Shown here: positions 36,549 through 48,445 of the stretch, one piece after another | How the letters are laid out: each line of letters begins with the position of its first letter | Position numbering within the stretch: position 1 is the stretch's first letter | Assembly: GCF_028765345.1 (NCBI RefSeq) | Contig: NZ_JARAJZ010000002.1 | Span: forward strand, 129,942 to 193,941 | Origin: Sporolactobacillus sp. CQH2019 | GTDB taxonomy: Bacteria > Bacillota > Bacilli > Bacillales > Sporolactobacillaceae | DNA length: 64,000 bases | Direction of reading: 5' to 3' | Translations under genes and position numbers: made by a program | The notes under the pieces: model-generated | What the model was told of the DNA's origin: nothing | Databases searched by the model: none | The model's input: the letters and a program-made list of their open reading frames with translations, nothing else

Positions 36549-36577
36549 ATTATCTGAGAAAACAGAGTTAATGTAAA
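36549..36577 (-). promoter_or_regulatory. Sigma-A promoter of relA
   Basis: Minus strand -35 TTTACA (36572-36577), 17-base spacer, -10 GATAAT (36549-36554), about 50 bases before the relA ATG and downstream of the apt terminator. Confidence 0.65.
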
Positions 36578-36661
36578 GTTTTTGCCTGATTATTCGCCAT
36601 TCGCTTCCGCGACAAACAAAAATGGCGTCCCTTTTGAAAACAAAGGGGAAGCTGAAAGTGA

Positions 36662-36692
36662 GAAAAAGAGTGCCCCTGTTCAGGGCACTCCG
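36662..36692 (-). terminator. Rho-independent terminator after apt
   Basis: Minus-strand hairpin GAGTGCCC-tgaaca-GGGGCACTC followed by TTTTTCTC, about 15 bases past the apt stop codon. Confidence 0.85.
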
Positions 36693-36705
36693 TCTCGTAT
36701 CCCGG

Positions 36706-37218
36706 TTAAAATTTGATCAATGAAAGCACATCATAATCCGTCAAAAGTTTTCTGCCATTCAGTTCAGTCAGCTCAATCAGAAAAGCGACGCCGGCAACGA
36801 CGCCTCCGAGACGTTTCACCAGCTTAATCGTTGCTTCGATGGTGCCTCCGGTCGCGAGCAGATCATCGGTGACAAGCACGCGCTGCCCCGCTTTGATTGA
36901 ATCCTTGTGAATACAGAGTTCATCAAGGCCGTATTCCTTCTCATAGGAAACGGTAACCACTTCCCGCGGCAGTTTTCCCGGCTTTCTGACAGGAACAAAC
37001 CCCACACCCAGAGAATAGGCAAGCGGCCCGCCGATGACGAATCCGCGCGCTTCCGGACCGACGACCACTTCCGCATCTCTTTCCTTCGCGAACTTTGACA
37101 GGTCGTCAATCGCCGACTTATAGACAGTCCCTTCCTGAAGGAGCGAAGTGATGTCTCTGAAATTGATGCCCTTGTTCGGAAAATCCTGTACCGATTCAAT
37201 ATACTGCTTATAATCCAT
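36706..37218 (-). CDS. apt: Adenine phosphoribosyltransferase
   Basis: A 170-residue salvage enzyme converting adenine and PRPP to [18 protein letters not shown] is the family N-terminus and [20 protein letters not shown] is the PRPP-binding loop. Its 5' end overlaps the recJ stop by 11 bases, suggesting translational coupling, and a terminator follows it. Confidence 0.96.
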   Translation of the reverse strand: MDYKQYIESVQDFPNKGINFRDITSLLQEGTVYKSAIDDLSKFAKERDAEVVVGPEARGFVIGGPLAYSLGVGFVPVRKPGKLPREVVTVSYEKEYGLDELCIHKDSIKAGQRVLVTDDLLATGGTIEATIKLVKRLGGVVAGVAFLIELTELNGRKLLTDYDVLSLIKF

Positions 37219-39559
37219 TCATGGTCCCCTCCGGCTCAGTAGCTTTATCACGATCGTTTATCCGCTTTTCAAACCACGTTTTCAGTGAAGAAAGCGGGGA
37301 GTAGCAAAAAAGATCCTCCATCTCCAGCTGTTTCTTTTCTTTACGATAGGTTAAGGAGGCAGTCAAGGGCGCCTTCACCGGCGCAGAATTTTCTGTCAGT
37401 AAACCCTTATCTATTTTAACAAAACCGAGTTCAAAAAACACCCTTGTCATAAAATGAATCGTTTGCTCGGACCAGCCTTTATGCCTGGCAATCTTCCGTG
37501 CCATGGCATCCAGCATGAATGAATGTTCCTGACGTATCAGGGCATAATACCAGACAAAGTGCTTCCGTGACGGAAATGAAGTAAAGTAGTGTTCATGCCG
37601 ATGGTAAAATACCGCGTAGATCCGATGAACCAGCGGGCTGTTCCCGGCCAGTTCGGACAGCTGATCTTCCTGGTCGGGAAGATCAAGCAGCACAAGATCC
37701 GGCTGCCTGACGGACATGCCCGGTTCAAACAGCGTGATTCCGCCGGCAATGCCCAGCTCTTCCGCACTTTCCGGATGAAAAGCGAGCAGCGTGGCTGATT
37801 CCGGAGGCAGCCCGGATATTTTTTCCCGGATTTTGCGGTCCGACCGCCAGTCAAAAATCTGCGGACCGTCGATACGCAGGTCCTCAATCAGAAACTGCGG
37901 CTTTCGGAATCCGTTCCATTCATTAATCGAGCAATTGCCGATCACGCTTGGACAATCAATCGGCGAGATCTGTTCCAGCCGGCCGCCGAGCCCGAACCCG
38001 ATTCCGTCAAGTTCCTGGTCGCGGCCCTGAAACATCACTTTCAGATGAGCCTTTTCTCTGCCCACGGCGCCGATTTTCGAGAGTCTGACCGCATTCATTC
38101 GGAAAGCCGGACGGGGGTTGTCTGTACCGAAGGGGGCCAGCCGCTCCATCTCCTCAATCTGTTTCACCGTAATCTGGTCCGGCGTGCATTCGCCGTCAAC
38201 AGCCAGTCTGGGAATGAATGCCTGATCATCCAAAGACTCTTCGGCGGCACGGTTGAAATCCTCTCTGAAGGCGTCGATCCTGTCCGCCGGAAGCGACAGT
38301 CCGGCCGCCATTTGATGTCCTCCGAACTGCGTCAGGTTTCCCGCACTTTTCTTCAGTCCCAGATAAAGGTTGAATCCGTCAATGCTCCGACCGGATCCCT
38401 TGGCCGTTCCGCTTTGCTGATCGATACTGAGAATAACAGTCGGCCGGTAATATTTTTCAACCACTCGTGAAGCCACAATGCCGATAACACCCTGATGCCA
38501 GTCTTTGCCCGCAATCACCAGGGCTTTGTCACCGCGTCGGCAATAGTCGGACGCTTCCTTATCGGCTTCAAGCATGATTTGATCGGCCAGCGCTTTTCTC
38601 TGCCGATTCAATTCCTCCAGCCGGCTGGCAAGAAGCGCCGCTTCTTCGCCGTCGTCGGAGAGCAGCAGGCGTAAAGCCGTGTCCGCATCGGCCAGCCGGC
38701 CGGCCGCATTGAGCCTGGGCGCCAGCTGAAAACCGATCATATCGCTGTCCACGGCCCCGCTGATTCCGGCTTTTATCTTCAGAGCATCGATTCCTGCAAG
38801 CGATCCCCCGCCTATGATCTGCAGTCCTCTGGAAACAATCAGACGATTTTCAGCGCGCATCGGGACAAGATCGGCAATGGTTCCGATCGCGGCCAGTGCG
38901 ATCCAGTTGTCATCCGCAGGACCGGAACAGACCGCCTGAACGAGTTTCAGCGCTACGCCCGCACCGGAGAGGCCCTTAAACGGATAATCGCATCCGGGCT
39001 GTTTCGGATTCAGAATGGCGAATGCATCCGGCAGGATAGCCGGCGGTTCATGGTGATCGGTGACAATATAATCAATCCCCAGTTCCTTCGCTTTCGAAGC
39101 AGCTTCTAAAGCGGCAATCCCCGAGTCCACGGTCACGATCAGCTTCACCTGGTCGTTCCCCGCTCTTTCAACCGCCCGGACATTCGGCCCGTAACCATCC
39201 GTGAACCGGTTGGGAATATAACTGCTGACTTTTGCTCCCATTTTCCCGAGTGCTCGGATCATCAAGGCGGTTGAAGTGACGCCGTCCGCATCGTAGTCGC
39301 CGAACACACGGATCGCTTCACCGTCGCGGACCGCCCGGACGATTCTTGCCGCTGCTTCCCTCATGCCGAGCATTTCCATCGGATCGCAGAATTGCACCTT
39401 CTCCGGATGCAAAAAAATTTTCGCTTTTTCCGGCCGATCGATCCCGCGCAGCACGAGAAGGCGTGCGGTCAGTGAAGAAATGTGCAGCGCATCGGCCAAT
39501 GCGTGCGTCTTTGTTTCATCCGCCTGCTTTAAAATCCAGTGATAGTTTGGTTTTAACAA
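37208..39559 (-). CDS. recJ: Single-stranded-DNA-specific exonuclease RecJ
   Basis: A 783-residue 5'-3' ssDNA exonuclease for recombination and mismatch repair. The DHH phosphoesterase motifs are [41 protein letters not shown] and the DHHA1 glycine motif [12 protein letters not shown]. It has the long Firmicute C-terminal extension (residues about 560-783). Start at TTG with GGGGAGG close upstream. Downstream it overlaps apt. Confidence 0.95.
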   Translation of the reverse strand: MLKPNYHWILKQADETKTHALADALHISSLTARLLVLRGIDRPEKAKIFLHPEKVQFCDPMEMLGMREAAARIVRAVRDGEAIRVFGDYDADGVTSTALMIRALGKMGAKVSSYIPNRFTDGYGPNVRAVERAGNDQVKLIVTVDSGIAALEAASKAKELGIDYIVTDHHEPPAILPDAFAILNPKQPGCDYPFKGLSGAGVALKLVQAVCSGPADDNWIALAAIGTIADLVPMRAENRLIVSRGLQIIGGGSLAGIDALKIKAGISGAVDSDMIGFQLAPRLNAAGRLADADTALRLLLSDDGEEAALLASRLEELNRQRKALADQIMLEADKEASDYCRRGDKALVIAGKDWHQGVIGIVASRVVEKYYRPTVILSIDQQSGTAKGSGRSIDGFNLYLGLKKSAGNLTQFGGHQMAAGLSLPADRIDAFREDFNRAAEESLDDQAFIPRLAVDGECTPDQITVKQIEEMERLAPFGTDNPRPAFRMNAVRLSKIGAVGREKAHLKVMFQGRDQELDGIGFGLGGRLEQISPIDCPSVIGNCSINEWNGFRKPQFLIEDLRIDGPQIFDWRSDRKIREKISGLPPESATLLAFHPESAEELGIAGGITLFEPGMSVRQPDLVLLDLPDQEDQLSELAGNSPLVHRIYAVFYHRHEHYFTSFPSRKHFVWYYALIRQEHSFMLDAMARKIARHKGWSEQTIHFMTRVFFELGFVKIDKGLLTENSAPVKAPLTASLTYRKEKKQLEMEDLFCYSPLSSLKTWFEKRINDRDKATEPEGTMNGL

Positions 39560-39611
39560 ACGGCCTCCCCTCCTCCTTCACTTCACAATCAATAGACTTT
39601 CAGACGAGGCC

Positions 39612-39962
39612 TTATTTTTTCAGTAAAGAACGGCGCCTGGAAGCGCGGGTTTCTTTCTCTTCGCCGTCCGGTGTCCCGTCCGCGGCGGCCTGATCTCCTT
39701 CCCCTGGATGCAGCTCCGTCAGACGCTGCAATTCCCGTTTAAGCTTCCTGATGCGGCGCTGCTGCACATATATTTTATAATAAGTGAATAAGCCGACCAG
39801 GAAAGCGCCGAGCAGAAAAAAGCCGAGAATGATCAGAATCAGCGGCAGCCGTACGCTTCCGAACAGGAAATTAAAAGTCACATACCCCACATTCCCGATG
39901 GAGAACAGCACGACGATCAAAATAAAGATCAGCGCAAAAAGCAGGCTCCATTGTTTTTTCAC
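39612..39962 (-). CDS. LapA-domain membrane protein (YrvD-like)
   Basis: A 116-residue protein with two membrane helices (LLFALIFILIVVLFSIGN and LPLILIILGFFLLGAFLVGLFTYY), then a basic coiled coil (RRIRKLKRELQRL) and charged tail. This is the LapA/DUF1049 layout. Homologues act in envelope assembly in proteobacteria, but the Bacilli role is not known. It lies between recJ and secF, matching B. subtilis yrvD. Confidence 0.82.
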   Translation of the reverse strand: MKKQWSLLFALIFILIVVLFSIGNVGYVTFNFLFGSVRLPLILIILGFFLLGAFLVGLFTYYKIYVQQRRIRKLKRELQRLTELHPGEGDQAAADGTPDGEEKETRASRRRSLLKK

Positions 39963-39990
39963 TGTGTCTGCCTCCTATTAAGGTAATCAG

Positions 39991-40022
39991 AAAAAAGAGC
40001 AGAAAGACGAAACGAGAGTCTG
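39991..40022 (-). terminator. Possible terminator after secF
   Basis: On the minus strand GCAGA pairs with TCTGC and the 3' arm runs into CTTTTTTCTG. The stem is short with a long loop; alternative pairings exist in the same stretch. Confidence 0.4.
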
Positions 40023-40043
40023 CCTTTCTTTTTCGAAAATCAA

Positions 40044-41000
40044 TCAGGCCTGCGGCTGCACCGTTCTTTTCCGCTTGCGGCTTGCCAGATAACGCGCCTT
40101 CAGCACCGCCCAGAGCGGACAGGCAATACAGATCGATGAATAGACGCCGCAGATCAGGCCGACAAGCAAGGCGATCGTGAACGTGCGGATCGACTCGCTG
40201 CCGAAAATCAGCAGAAAGATAACCGGAAAGAGAACGGTCAGGACCGTATTGATCGACCGCGTCAGCGTTTCCCGGATACTGAGATTGACGACGGCACCCA
40301 GTTCTTCAAACGTCGTCAGCCGCTTTCTGCTGAGCTTGATATTTTCCCTGACGCGGTCGAATGTCACAATCGTATCGTTGATCGAATAGCCGACAATCGT
40401 CAGCACGGCCGAAATAAACAGGATGCTGACCTGAATGTGAAACAGGCTGAATACCGTGATGATAATGAAAGCGTCGTGAATCAGGGCAAGGACCGCCGTC
40501 AGCCCCTGAAGAAATTCAAAACGGATCCACACATAAATGATGATAAAGACTGAAGCAAGAATCAGAGCATAAAAGGCATTTTTAGCCAGATCGCGGCCTA
40601 CCTGCGGCGAAACCGTGCTGACATTGGGATTCACGCCGAACTTGCTCTGAATGGCACTCTTGATCGCCGCCACCTGCTGCTGATTTAATTCTTTATTGAG
40701 AGTGACCGTGACCGTATTATTATGATTGCCCGATACGGTCGGCTGTCCCGGCTGATAGCCGAGATCGGTAAAGGTTTTGCTGATTTCAGTGACAGGCATC
40801 GTCCGGCTGCCCTGCACGTCGATTCGTGTTCCGCTGCTGAAATCGATACCCAGATTCAGGTGAAAGACAAACAGGGAAATGATGCCGATCAGGATCAGAG
40901 AAGCTGAAAAAGTGAAGAAGATATTTCTGTATTTGATAAAATCCAGGTGATTATAAAACTTATTATAGTGCTTATAGTTCATATTCCGCTTATTACTCAC
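40044..41000 (-). CDS. secF: Protein translocase subunit SecF
   Basis: An RND-type subunit that uses the proton gradient to assist Sec export. About 318 residues with six membrane helices: the first is near residue 40 (LILIGIISLFVFHLNLGIDFSSGTR, with the FSSGT motif), a periplasmic-type loop follows, then five C-terminal helices with YSINDTIVTFDRVREN. The GTG start overlaps the secD stop by 8 bases and lies 10 bases after AGGAGG, which fits better than the ATG six codons later. B. subtilis carries SecD and SecF fused; here they are separate. Confidence 0.93.
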   Translation of the reverse strand: MSNKRNMNYKHYNKFYNHLDFIKYRNIFFTFSASLILIGIISLFVFHLNLGIDFSSGTRIDVQGSRTMPVTEISKTFTDLGYQPGQPTVSGNHNNTVTVTLNKELNQQQVAAIKSAIQSKFGVNPNVSTVSPQVGRDLAKNAFYALILASVFIIIYVWIRFEFLQGLTAVLALIHDAFIIITVFSLFHIQVSILFISAVLTIVGYSINDTIVTFDRVRENIKLSRKRLTTFEELGAVVNLSIRETLTRSINTVLTVLFPVIFLLIFGSESIRTFTIALLVGLICGVYSSICIACPLWAVLKARYLASRKRKRTVQPQA

Positions 41001-42285
41001 GAATATCACTCCTCCTGACGCCGAACAGGCCCGGTTTGTCATTCAGCGCCCTGCTGCGGATCAGCAGGCCGAGGAACAGGCGTGCGCCGTAGACCGATGT
41101 AATCAGCGTGATGACGTTGCTGATCAGCAGCATGACGGCAAAACCTTTGACGGCGCTGTTTCCGAATGCAAAGAGCACTCCCGAGGCAATAATGGTCGTC
41201 ATATTGGCATCGACGACGGTCGGCAGCGCCCGCTGGCTTCCCGATTTGAAAGCCGACAGAATCGATTTGCCGCTGCGTATCTCATCCTTGATCCGCTCCA
41301 GAGTGATAATATTGGCATCGACTGCCATCCCGATTCCGAGAATCAGCGCCGCAATCCCCGGCAGCGTCAGGACCGCCTGAAGTCCGACAAAGACTCCCAT
41401 AACAATATAAACATAAAATATGAGCGTGATATCCGCGATCAGGCCGCCGAGCCTGTAAAAAGCAAGCATGAAAAGCAGAATCGCCGCCACGCCGAGTGCG
41501 CCGGCAAACAGCGTCTGCGTCATTGAATCCTGGCCGAACTGCGCGCCGACCGAATCCGAATAGATTTCGGTCATCTTAACCGGCAGCGAACCGGAATTCA
41601 GCAGATCCTTCAGGTTGGTCGCCTCCTTCACCGAGGACATCCCGGTGATCTGCACATTGGTCGTGTTCAGAACCTCACTGACCTGGGGCGCTGAAATAAA
41701 CTTATGATTTTTCTGCGAAGCCTCTTTCAGGAAAGAATCGCCCTTCTGATAGTCCAGCCAGATAACAAGCACATTGTTCGGTGCTTCGGCAAGAATTTTT
41801 TTCGTGACACTGGCAAATTTGTTCGAATCTTTCAGCTGCAGGGTAACCATCGGCTGATTGAGCTGATCGAAAGCCACACTGGCCTTTCCCGGCTGCAGTT
41901 CGCTCCCGTCCATCATCAGATGGTCCTTATAGTCCCGGAAACTCAGAACGGCCGTTGTCGAGAGCAGCTGGCGGGCCCGTTTCTCATCCTTTACGCCCGG
42001 AAGCTGAACGCGGATCCGGTTGCCGTTTTCGATTGAAATACTCGGCTCGCTTACACCGAGGACATTGATACGCTTGTCGATCGCAGCCACAGCGTTGCTC
42101 ATTGTGTTGCTGTCGATTTTCTGTCCCGCTTTCAGCGGCTTGATCTGATAAAGAACCTCAAAACCGCCCTTCAGATCAAGGCCCAGCTTCACATTATGTA
42201 TGATGGGCGCCGTAGCAAAACTAAGTATGACTGCCAAAACAATCAGGATTGCAAAAAAGGAAAACAGCGGTCCTTTTTTTACCAT
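40993..42285 (-). CDS. secD: Protein translocase subunit SecD
   Basis: About 430 residues: an N-terminal membrane helix (FFAILIVLAVILSFATAP), the LGLDLKGGFEVLYQI motif, a large external P1-type domain, and a C-terminal five-helix bundle with GIGMAVDANIITLERIKDE. It forms a heterodimer with SecF and aids late stages of translocation through SecYEG. The ATG giving MVKKGPLFSFF is preferred to one 25 codons earlier. It overlaps secF downstream and follows comN. Confidence 0.94.
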   Translation of the reverse strand: MVKKGPLFSFFAILIVLAVILSFATAPIIHNVKLGLDLKGGFEVLYQIKPLKAGQKIDSNTMSNAVAAIDKRINVLGVSEPSISIENGNRIRVQLPGVKDEKRARQLLSTTAVLSFRDYKDHLMMDGSELQPGKASVAFDQLNQPMVTLQLKDSNKFASVTKKILAEAPNNVLVIWLDYQKGDSFLKEASQKNHKFISAPQVSEVLNTTNVQITGMSSVKEATNLKDLLNSGSLPVKMTEIYSDSVGAQFGQDSMTQTLFAGALGVAAILLFMLAFYRLGGLIADITLIFYVYIVMGVFVGLQAVLTLPGIAALILGIGMAVDANIITLERIKDEIRSGKSILSAFKSGSQRALPTVVDANMTTIIASGVLFAFGNSAVKGFAVMLLISNVITLITSVYGARLFLGLLIRSRALNDKPGLFGVRRSDIRE

Positions 42286-42367
42286 AATCGTTAACTTGCT
42301 CCCTTCTCTTTCTACGCCGGAAGGGGCCTCCCCCGTGCCGCACCTTCCGGCCGTCCGCATGAATTGT

Positions 42368-42658
42368 CTATTTGAACAGCGGGCCGTCGCCCAAGCCGAC
42401 CGGACTGTCTTTTAACATATCCATCCGCAGCTTGTTCATATAATCATTCACAGTCAGCGACATGACCTCGGCTACCACTTCATGTATTCGTTCAGGCTTG
42501 TTCCCTTTTTTCCTCTCCAGCCTTTCTTTCGTAAATTTCCAGAATTCATCCATTGTCAGATGATTCAGGCCCAGCAAATGAAATTCTTCAAGTTTGCTTT
42601 GCAAAAACGGCATAATTTCGTTCCGCCACTTTTCCATACCTTCATTAGTTTCCGGCAT
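42368..42658 (-). CDS. comN: Post-transcriptional regulator ComN (YrzD family)
   Basis: A 96-residue protein (FLQSKLEEFHLLGLNHLTMDEFWKFTKERLERKK) of the family that includes B. subtilis ComN. ComN affects comE mRNA and late competence there. It stands between secDF and spoVB, as in B. subtilis. A helical all-alpha fold is expected; no catalytic motif. The name rests on family and synteny. Confidence 0.85.
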   Translation of the reverse strand: MPETNEGMEKWRNEIMPFLQSKLEEFHLLGLNHLTMDEFWKFTKERLERKKGNKPERIHEVVAEVMSLTVNDYMNKLRMDMLKDSPVGLGDGPLFK

Positions 42659-42891
42659 TCAGATTCCTCCCATGATATTTATCATAGCATAACTGGCTGC
42701 CAATACGAAAGACAATTCACCGGGCAAAAACCTTTTTATCTCAGCTGCTGCCGCAATACCCGCTTCAATCATTCAGATGCTCACTGGGCAGGGCTTGTCA
42801 TGCCCGGGCGGGTCCGCTGCATATAATCCCAATATGCAGGCGGCAGTCTTTTTTATTCACCGCAATAACGGCAGAAAAAGGTGGACAATCA

Positions 42892-44448
42892 ATGGCACGG
42901 CAATCTTTCTTAACCGGATCCCTTATATTAATGGCGGCAGGATTGTTCACGCGCATATTAGGCATGATAAACGGCATGGTCCTTGCAAGGGTTATCGGAT
43001 CCGAAGGCGTCGGGCTTTACATGATGGCTTTCCCGGCGATGCTGCTGGTTGTCACGCTGACGGAACTCGGCCTCCCCGTGGCCATTTCCAAACTGGTTGC
43101 CGAAGCGGAGACGTTCGGGGATCAAAGGAAAATAAAGAAAATACTCTCGATGTCGCTGGCCATCGTCGGCGTTTCCGGTGTCCTGCTGACCGTGTCGATG
43201 CTGCTGCTGATTCCTCTTTCAGCCAAATTCCTGTTCGCCGACACACGTGTGATTTATCCGTTGATTGCCATTACCCCCGTGATTCCGATCGTTGCCGTCA
43301 GCTCGGTTCTGCGCGGCTATTTTCAGGGCATCCGCAATATGAAGCCCTACGCCTTTTCGGGGATCGTCGAGCAGATTGTCCGTATTTCCCTGGTCGCCAT
43401 GCTGGCCAGCCTCCTGATGCCGTACGGCGTCGAGTACGCAGCGGCCGGAGCAATGATCGCCGGATCCGCGGGAGAGTGCGCCTCCCTGCTGTACATGCTC
43501 CACGCCTTCAGAAAAGAAGGGACGGGCAGCAGCGGCAACGAGCAGCGGCATTACGTCCAACGCACCCGCTCCATCCTCCGGCAGCTTCTCGGAATCGGCC
43601 TGCCGACTATGGGAAGCCGGCTGATCGGTTCACTCAGCAATTTCTTCGAACCGATCGTTGTCTCAAACAGCCTTGTCCTCGCCGGATTTTCGATTAAAGC
43701 TTCGGCGGAACTGTACGGACAGCTGACCGGTTATGCCCTGACTCTGCTGCTTCTGCCCAGCTTTATCACGCACGCCCTTCATGTTTCGCTTGTCCCGACG
43801 ATCAGCGAGGCCTACGCCAGAAAATCGTACGGCCTGATCCATTTCCGGCTCAATCAGGCACTGCGCATCGCCATGCTGACCGGCGGGCTGTCCCTCGTCG
43901 TCACCTTTTCTTTCGCAGGGCCGCTGATGACATTGATCTACGACTCCCCGTCCTCCGCCGATCTGCTCCGTATCATGGCTCCCTTTTTCATGATTTTCTA
44001 TTTCCAGGGACCGATGCACGCCGTTCTTCAGGCACTGGATCTCGCGAAAGAAGCGATGCTCAATACTCTGATCGGATCCGTGGTCAAAATTATCACCCTT
44101 TATTTTCTGACAAGCCGTCCCGAATTCGGCATTAAAGGGGCGGCCCTCGCCATCTGTATCAACGTCGTTCTCGTGACTGCCCTGCATATGGCTCTGATTA
44201 TCAGGACGATCGGCTTCTCGCTGATTCTTAAAGACTATGTACGGACTGCGATCATTATTGCCTTTTCCGCTTTCCTCGCTCACTTTCTCATTGAAAGGGT
44301 CTTCACCGGCTGGGCCCTGCTGCCAAGAACTGTCGTGCTGATCTCGATGATCGCAGCTTTTTACGCGATCCTTACTTTTTTTCTTGGGATGATTCACAAA
44401 GAAGAACTCGGCCAGCTTCCCATCATTGGAAAATGGGTGAAAAACTAA
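42892..44448 (+). CDS. spoVB: Stage V sporulation protein B (MOP-superfamily flippase)
   Basis: A polytopic protein of 518 residues with about 14 membrane helices in the polysaccharide transporter (MviN/Wzx-like) family. The N-terminus FLTGSLILMAAGLFTRILGMINGMVLARVIGSEGVGLYMMAFP is typical. SpoVB is thought to flip lipid-linked precursors for spore cortex in the mother cell. GGTGG precedes the ATG. About 65 bases upstream, GTCATG (42797) and CATATAAT (42820) separated by 17 bases loosely resemble a sigma-E promoter. Confidence 0.93.
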   Translation: MARQSFLTGSLILMAAGLFTRILGMINGMVLARVIGSEGVGLYMMAFPAMLLVVTLTELGLPVAISKLVAEAETFGDQRKIKKILSMSLAIVGVSGVLLTVSMLLLIPLSAKFLFADTRVIYPLIAITPVIPIVAVSSVLRGYFQGIRNMKPYAFSGIVEQIVRISLVAMLASLLMPYGVEYAAAGAMIAGSAGECASLLYMLHAFRKEGTGSSGNEQRHYVQRTRSILRQLLGIGLPTMGSRLIGSLSNFFEPIVVSNSLVLAGFSIKASAELYGQLTGYALTLLLLPSFITHALHVSLVPTISEAYARKSYGLIHFRLNQALRIAMLTGGLSLVVTFSFAGPLMTLIYDSPSSADLLRIMAPFFMIFYFQGPMHAVLQALDLAKEAMLNTLIGSVVKIITLYFLTSRPEFGIKGAALAICINVVLVTALHMALIIRTIGFSLILKDYVRTAIIIAFSAFLAHFLIERVFTGWALLPRTVVLISMIAAFYAILTFFLGMIHKEELGQLPIIGKWVKN

Positions 44449-45002
44449 TTCCCGGACTTGCCGTCTTTCATATCCATATAAAAATTCCCCGCCTGGTCGA
44501 TCGTCAGATAATTTACCCGACGGATGTCGCGATAGCCGAATTTTCGCAGCTCCTGCCTCAGCCACAGGTACGTTTTCCCGATACGTTTCAGATTATCCCC
44601 GCGCACCTTGCCGCATTCGATAAGCGGAAGGCCCATCGGCGGGCCCGCGCTCCCGGGAAAAGCCGGTTTGCCGGCGGCGGACGGCGGACGTACGCGCCGG
44701 GGCGGACGGCTCTCTTCTTTAAGTGAAAGCGAAGCGATGCTTTCCCGGATCGCCCGCTTTGTGAAAGCTTCAAACAAAAATACGTACAGCCGGTAAGCGG
44801 CGATCAGCAGCAGAAGCGGTATCAGAAAGGGAATGAGCGGCTCATCCGGCCGGATAACCGCGAAAAAAGACAGTTCGACGGCTGCCAGGAGCATCATAAA
44901 TTCGGAAAAAGTCCGGTCGCCCAGTTTCGCGGCCATCAGGTCTCTGAATCCAAACAGCATAATTATGATCAACAGCAATGTTCTGGCAGCCGCCGTTCCC
45001 AT
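44445..45002 (-). CDS. DUF421 family membrane protein (YrbG/YetF-like)
   Basis: About 185 residues: two or three N-terminal membrane helices (ARTLLLIIIMLFGFRDLM, EPLIPFLIPLLLLIAAYRLYVFLF), then a cytoplasmic domain ending in LRKFGYRDIRRVNYLTIDQAGNFYMDM, a DUF421 (YcaP/YetF) hallmark. A Pro/Arg-rich linker (RPPRRVRPPSAAGKP) separates them. YetF-type proteins affect spore or membrane properties in B. subtilis, but the biochemical role is unknown. The ATG following GGAGGAG is chosen. Convergent with spoVB, overlapping by 4 bases. Confidence 0.82.
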   Translation of the reverse strand: MGTAAARTLLLIIIMLFGFRDLMAAKLGDRTFSEFMMLLAAVELSFFAVIRPDEPLIPFLIPLLLLIAAYRLYVFLFEAFTKRAIRESIASLSLKEESRPPRRVRPPSAAGKPAFPGSAGPPMGLPLIECGKVRGDNLKRIGKTYLWLRQELRKFGYRDIRRVNYLTIDQAGNFYMDMKDGKSGN

Positions 45003-45189
45003 TTTTCTCCTCCTCCGCATTCTTTTTCTTATGCTTAGTATGGACAGAACGAAGCATTTCATGAATCGCCGGATCTGCTCTTTTTGGCATCAACCGTCCG
45101 CCGTCTGAATACTATTGAAGGTAAACGGGCATTGACAAGCGTCGACTTTTCAGAAAAGAACACTCAATCACATCTATGGAGGTGGAAAA

Positions 45190-45570
45190 ATGGCACGAAA
45201 CTGGCTGGCTGCCGTAACGTATGGAATCGCTGCTTCATTTGTCATCGTCCTTGCCTCTGCTTTTCTGCTTGCTTCTCTTTTACGCTTCACATCTTATTCA
45301 GAAACCGGCGGATCCGTCCTGCCGATTATCATATCAATCGGCGCTTTGTTCATCGGCGGGATTATATCCGGTTCGAAAATGAAAGAGAGAGGACTTCTGA
45401 TCGGATCCGTCACCGGCCTTTTTTATTGCCTGTTCAGCCTGTTTTTTCAGTTTCTCGGGCTTGATCAGGCGCCGGGGCTGAATCAATACATTTTCTATTT
45501 GACCAACATTGCCTCCTGCGCGATCGGCGGAGCGATCGGTGTCAATTTCTTCCAGGGAAAACGTCCTTAG
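45190..45570 (+). CDS. TIGR04086 family membrane protein (YrzE-like)
   Basis: A 126-residue protein with four membrane helices (FVIVLASAFLLASLL, VLPIIISIGALFIGGIISG, LIGSVTGLFYCLFSLFFQFLG, NIASCAIGGAIGVNFF). Homologues occur next to yajC-tgt in Bacilli and have no known function. A strong GGAGG precedes the ATG. Ends opposite yajC with a shared terminator between. Confidence 0.82.
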   Translation: MARNWLAAVTYGIAASFVIVLASAFLLASLLRFTSYSETGGSVLPIIISIGALFIGGIISGSKMKERGLLIGSVTGLFYCLFSLFFQFLGLDQAPGLNQYIFYLTNIASCAIGGAIGVNFFQGKRP

Positions 45571-45637
45571 TCTCTTCCTTCCGGCCGGAAAAGTCATCTG
45601 TGGACAGCGGTCAATCGGTCTTTACCGGTTCGGAAAT

Positions 45638-45674
45638 AAAAAAAGCGGCCTTTTTCAGGACCGCTTTTTTTATT
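45638..45674. terminator. Bidirectional terminator between yrzE-like gene and yajC
   Basis: AAAGCGG and CCGCTTT arms with an inner CC/GG pair, flanked by A-runs and a T7 run, between two convergent genes. It can serve both strands; on the minus strand it directly follows yajC. Confidence 0.85.
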
Positions 45675-46009
45675 TAATTTTCCGCCTTTTCAGCAGATGA
45701 TTCTTTTGTTTCTTTCTTATCCTTGTCGTTTTCGGAATGAGCGTTCGAACCGGTCTTTTTCAGTACCGTACGAACGGCATTGCGTTCGAAAGTCAGTTTG
45801 CTGCTCCCGCATCTGAGAACCACCGTCTGATCGTCGATCGAATCAATCGTCCCCTGCAGGCCGCCGACGGTGACAATCTTGTCTCCGCGCGACAGCGCGG
45901 CCTGCATCTGTTTCGTTTCTTTCGTTCTCTTCTGCTGCGGACGGATCAGCAGAAAGTAAAAAATAGCAATAAAAATAATCAGCGGTATTAATGTTCCTAA
46001 ACTGGCCAT
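45674..46009 (-). CDS. yajC: Preprotein translocase accessory subunit YajC
   Basis: About 111 residues: one N-terminal membrane helix (LIPLIIFIAIFYFLLIRPQQKR), then the conserved RGDKIVTVGGLQGTI domain and a charged tail. YajC associates with SecDF. AGGGAGG precedes the chosen ATG (MASLGTLIPL). It lies downstream of tgt, the usual queA-tgt-yajC order. Confidence 0.94.
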   Translation of the reverse strand: MASLGTLIPLIIFIAIFYFLLIRPQQKRTKETKQMQAALSRGDKIVTVGGLQGTIDSIDDQTVVLRCGSSKLTFERNAVRTVLKKTGSNAHSENDKDKKETKESSAEKAEN

Positions 46010-46030
46010 GGTCAGCCTCCCTTTCAACTT

Positions 46031-48216
<2,186 letters not shown>

Positions 48217-48239
48217 GTTTTTTATGCACTCTCTTTCCA

Positions 48240-48440
48240 TTAGCGAAAATGATTCATGACGTAAAAAATCAGTGATAAAACCAGACTGATGACGATACAG
48301 GTAACAATGGGGAACATAAACGTGACATTTCCCTTTTTAATAAAAATATCGCCGGGAAGACGGCCGATCAACGGCCAGCAAAGCCCGATCACAAACAGCA
48401 CGGCGCCTGTAATCATCAAAAATCTGCCTAAGTCTCCCAT
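48240..48440 (-). CDS. DUF2905 family small membrane protein
   Basis: A 66-residue protein with two membrane helices ([19 protein letters not shown] and [20 protein letters not shown]) and the conserved GRLPGDIFI turn between them. This family is found beside ruvB and queA in Bacilli. Function unknown. It sits between ruvB and queA with almost no spacing on either side. Confidence 0.85.
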   Translation of the reverse strand: MGDLGRFLMITGAVLFVIGLCWPLIGRLPGDIFIKKGNVTFMFPIVTCIVISLVLSLIFYVMNHFR

Positions 48441-48445
48441 GGCGG

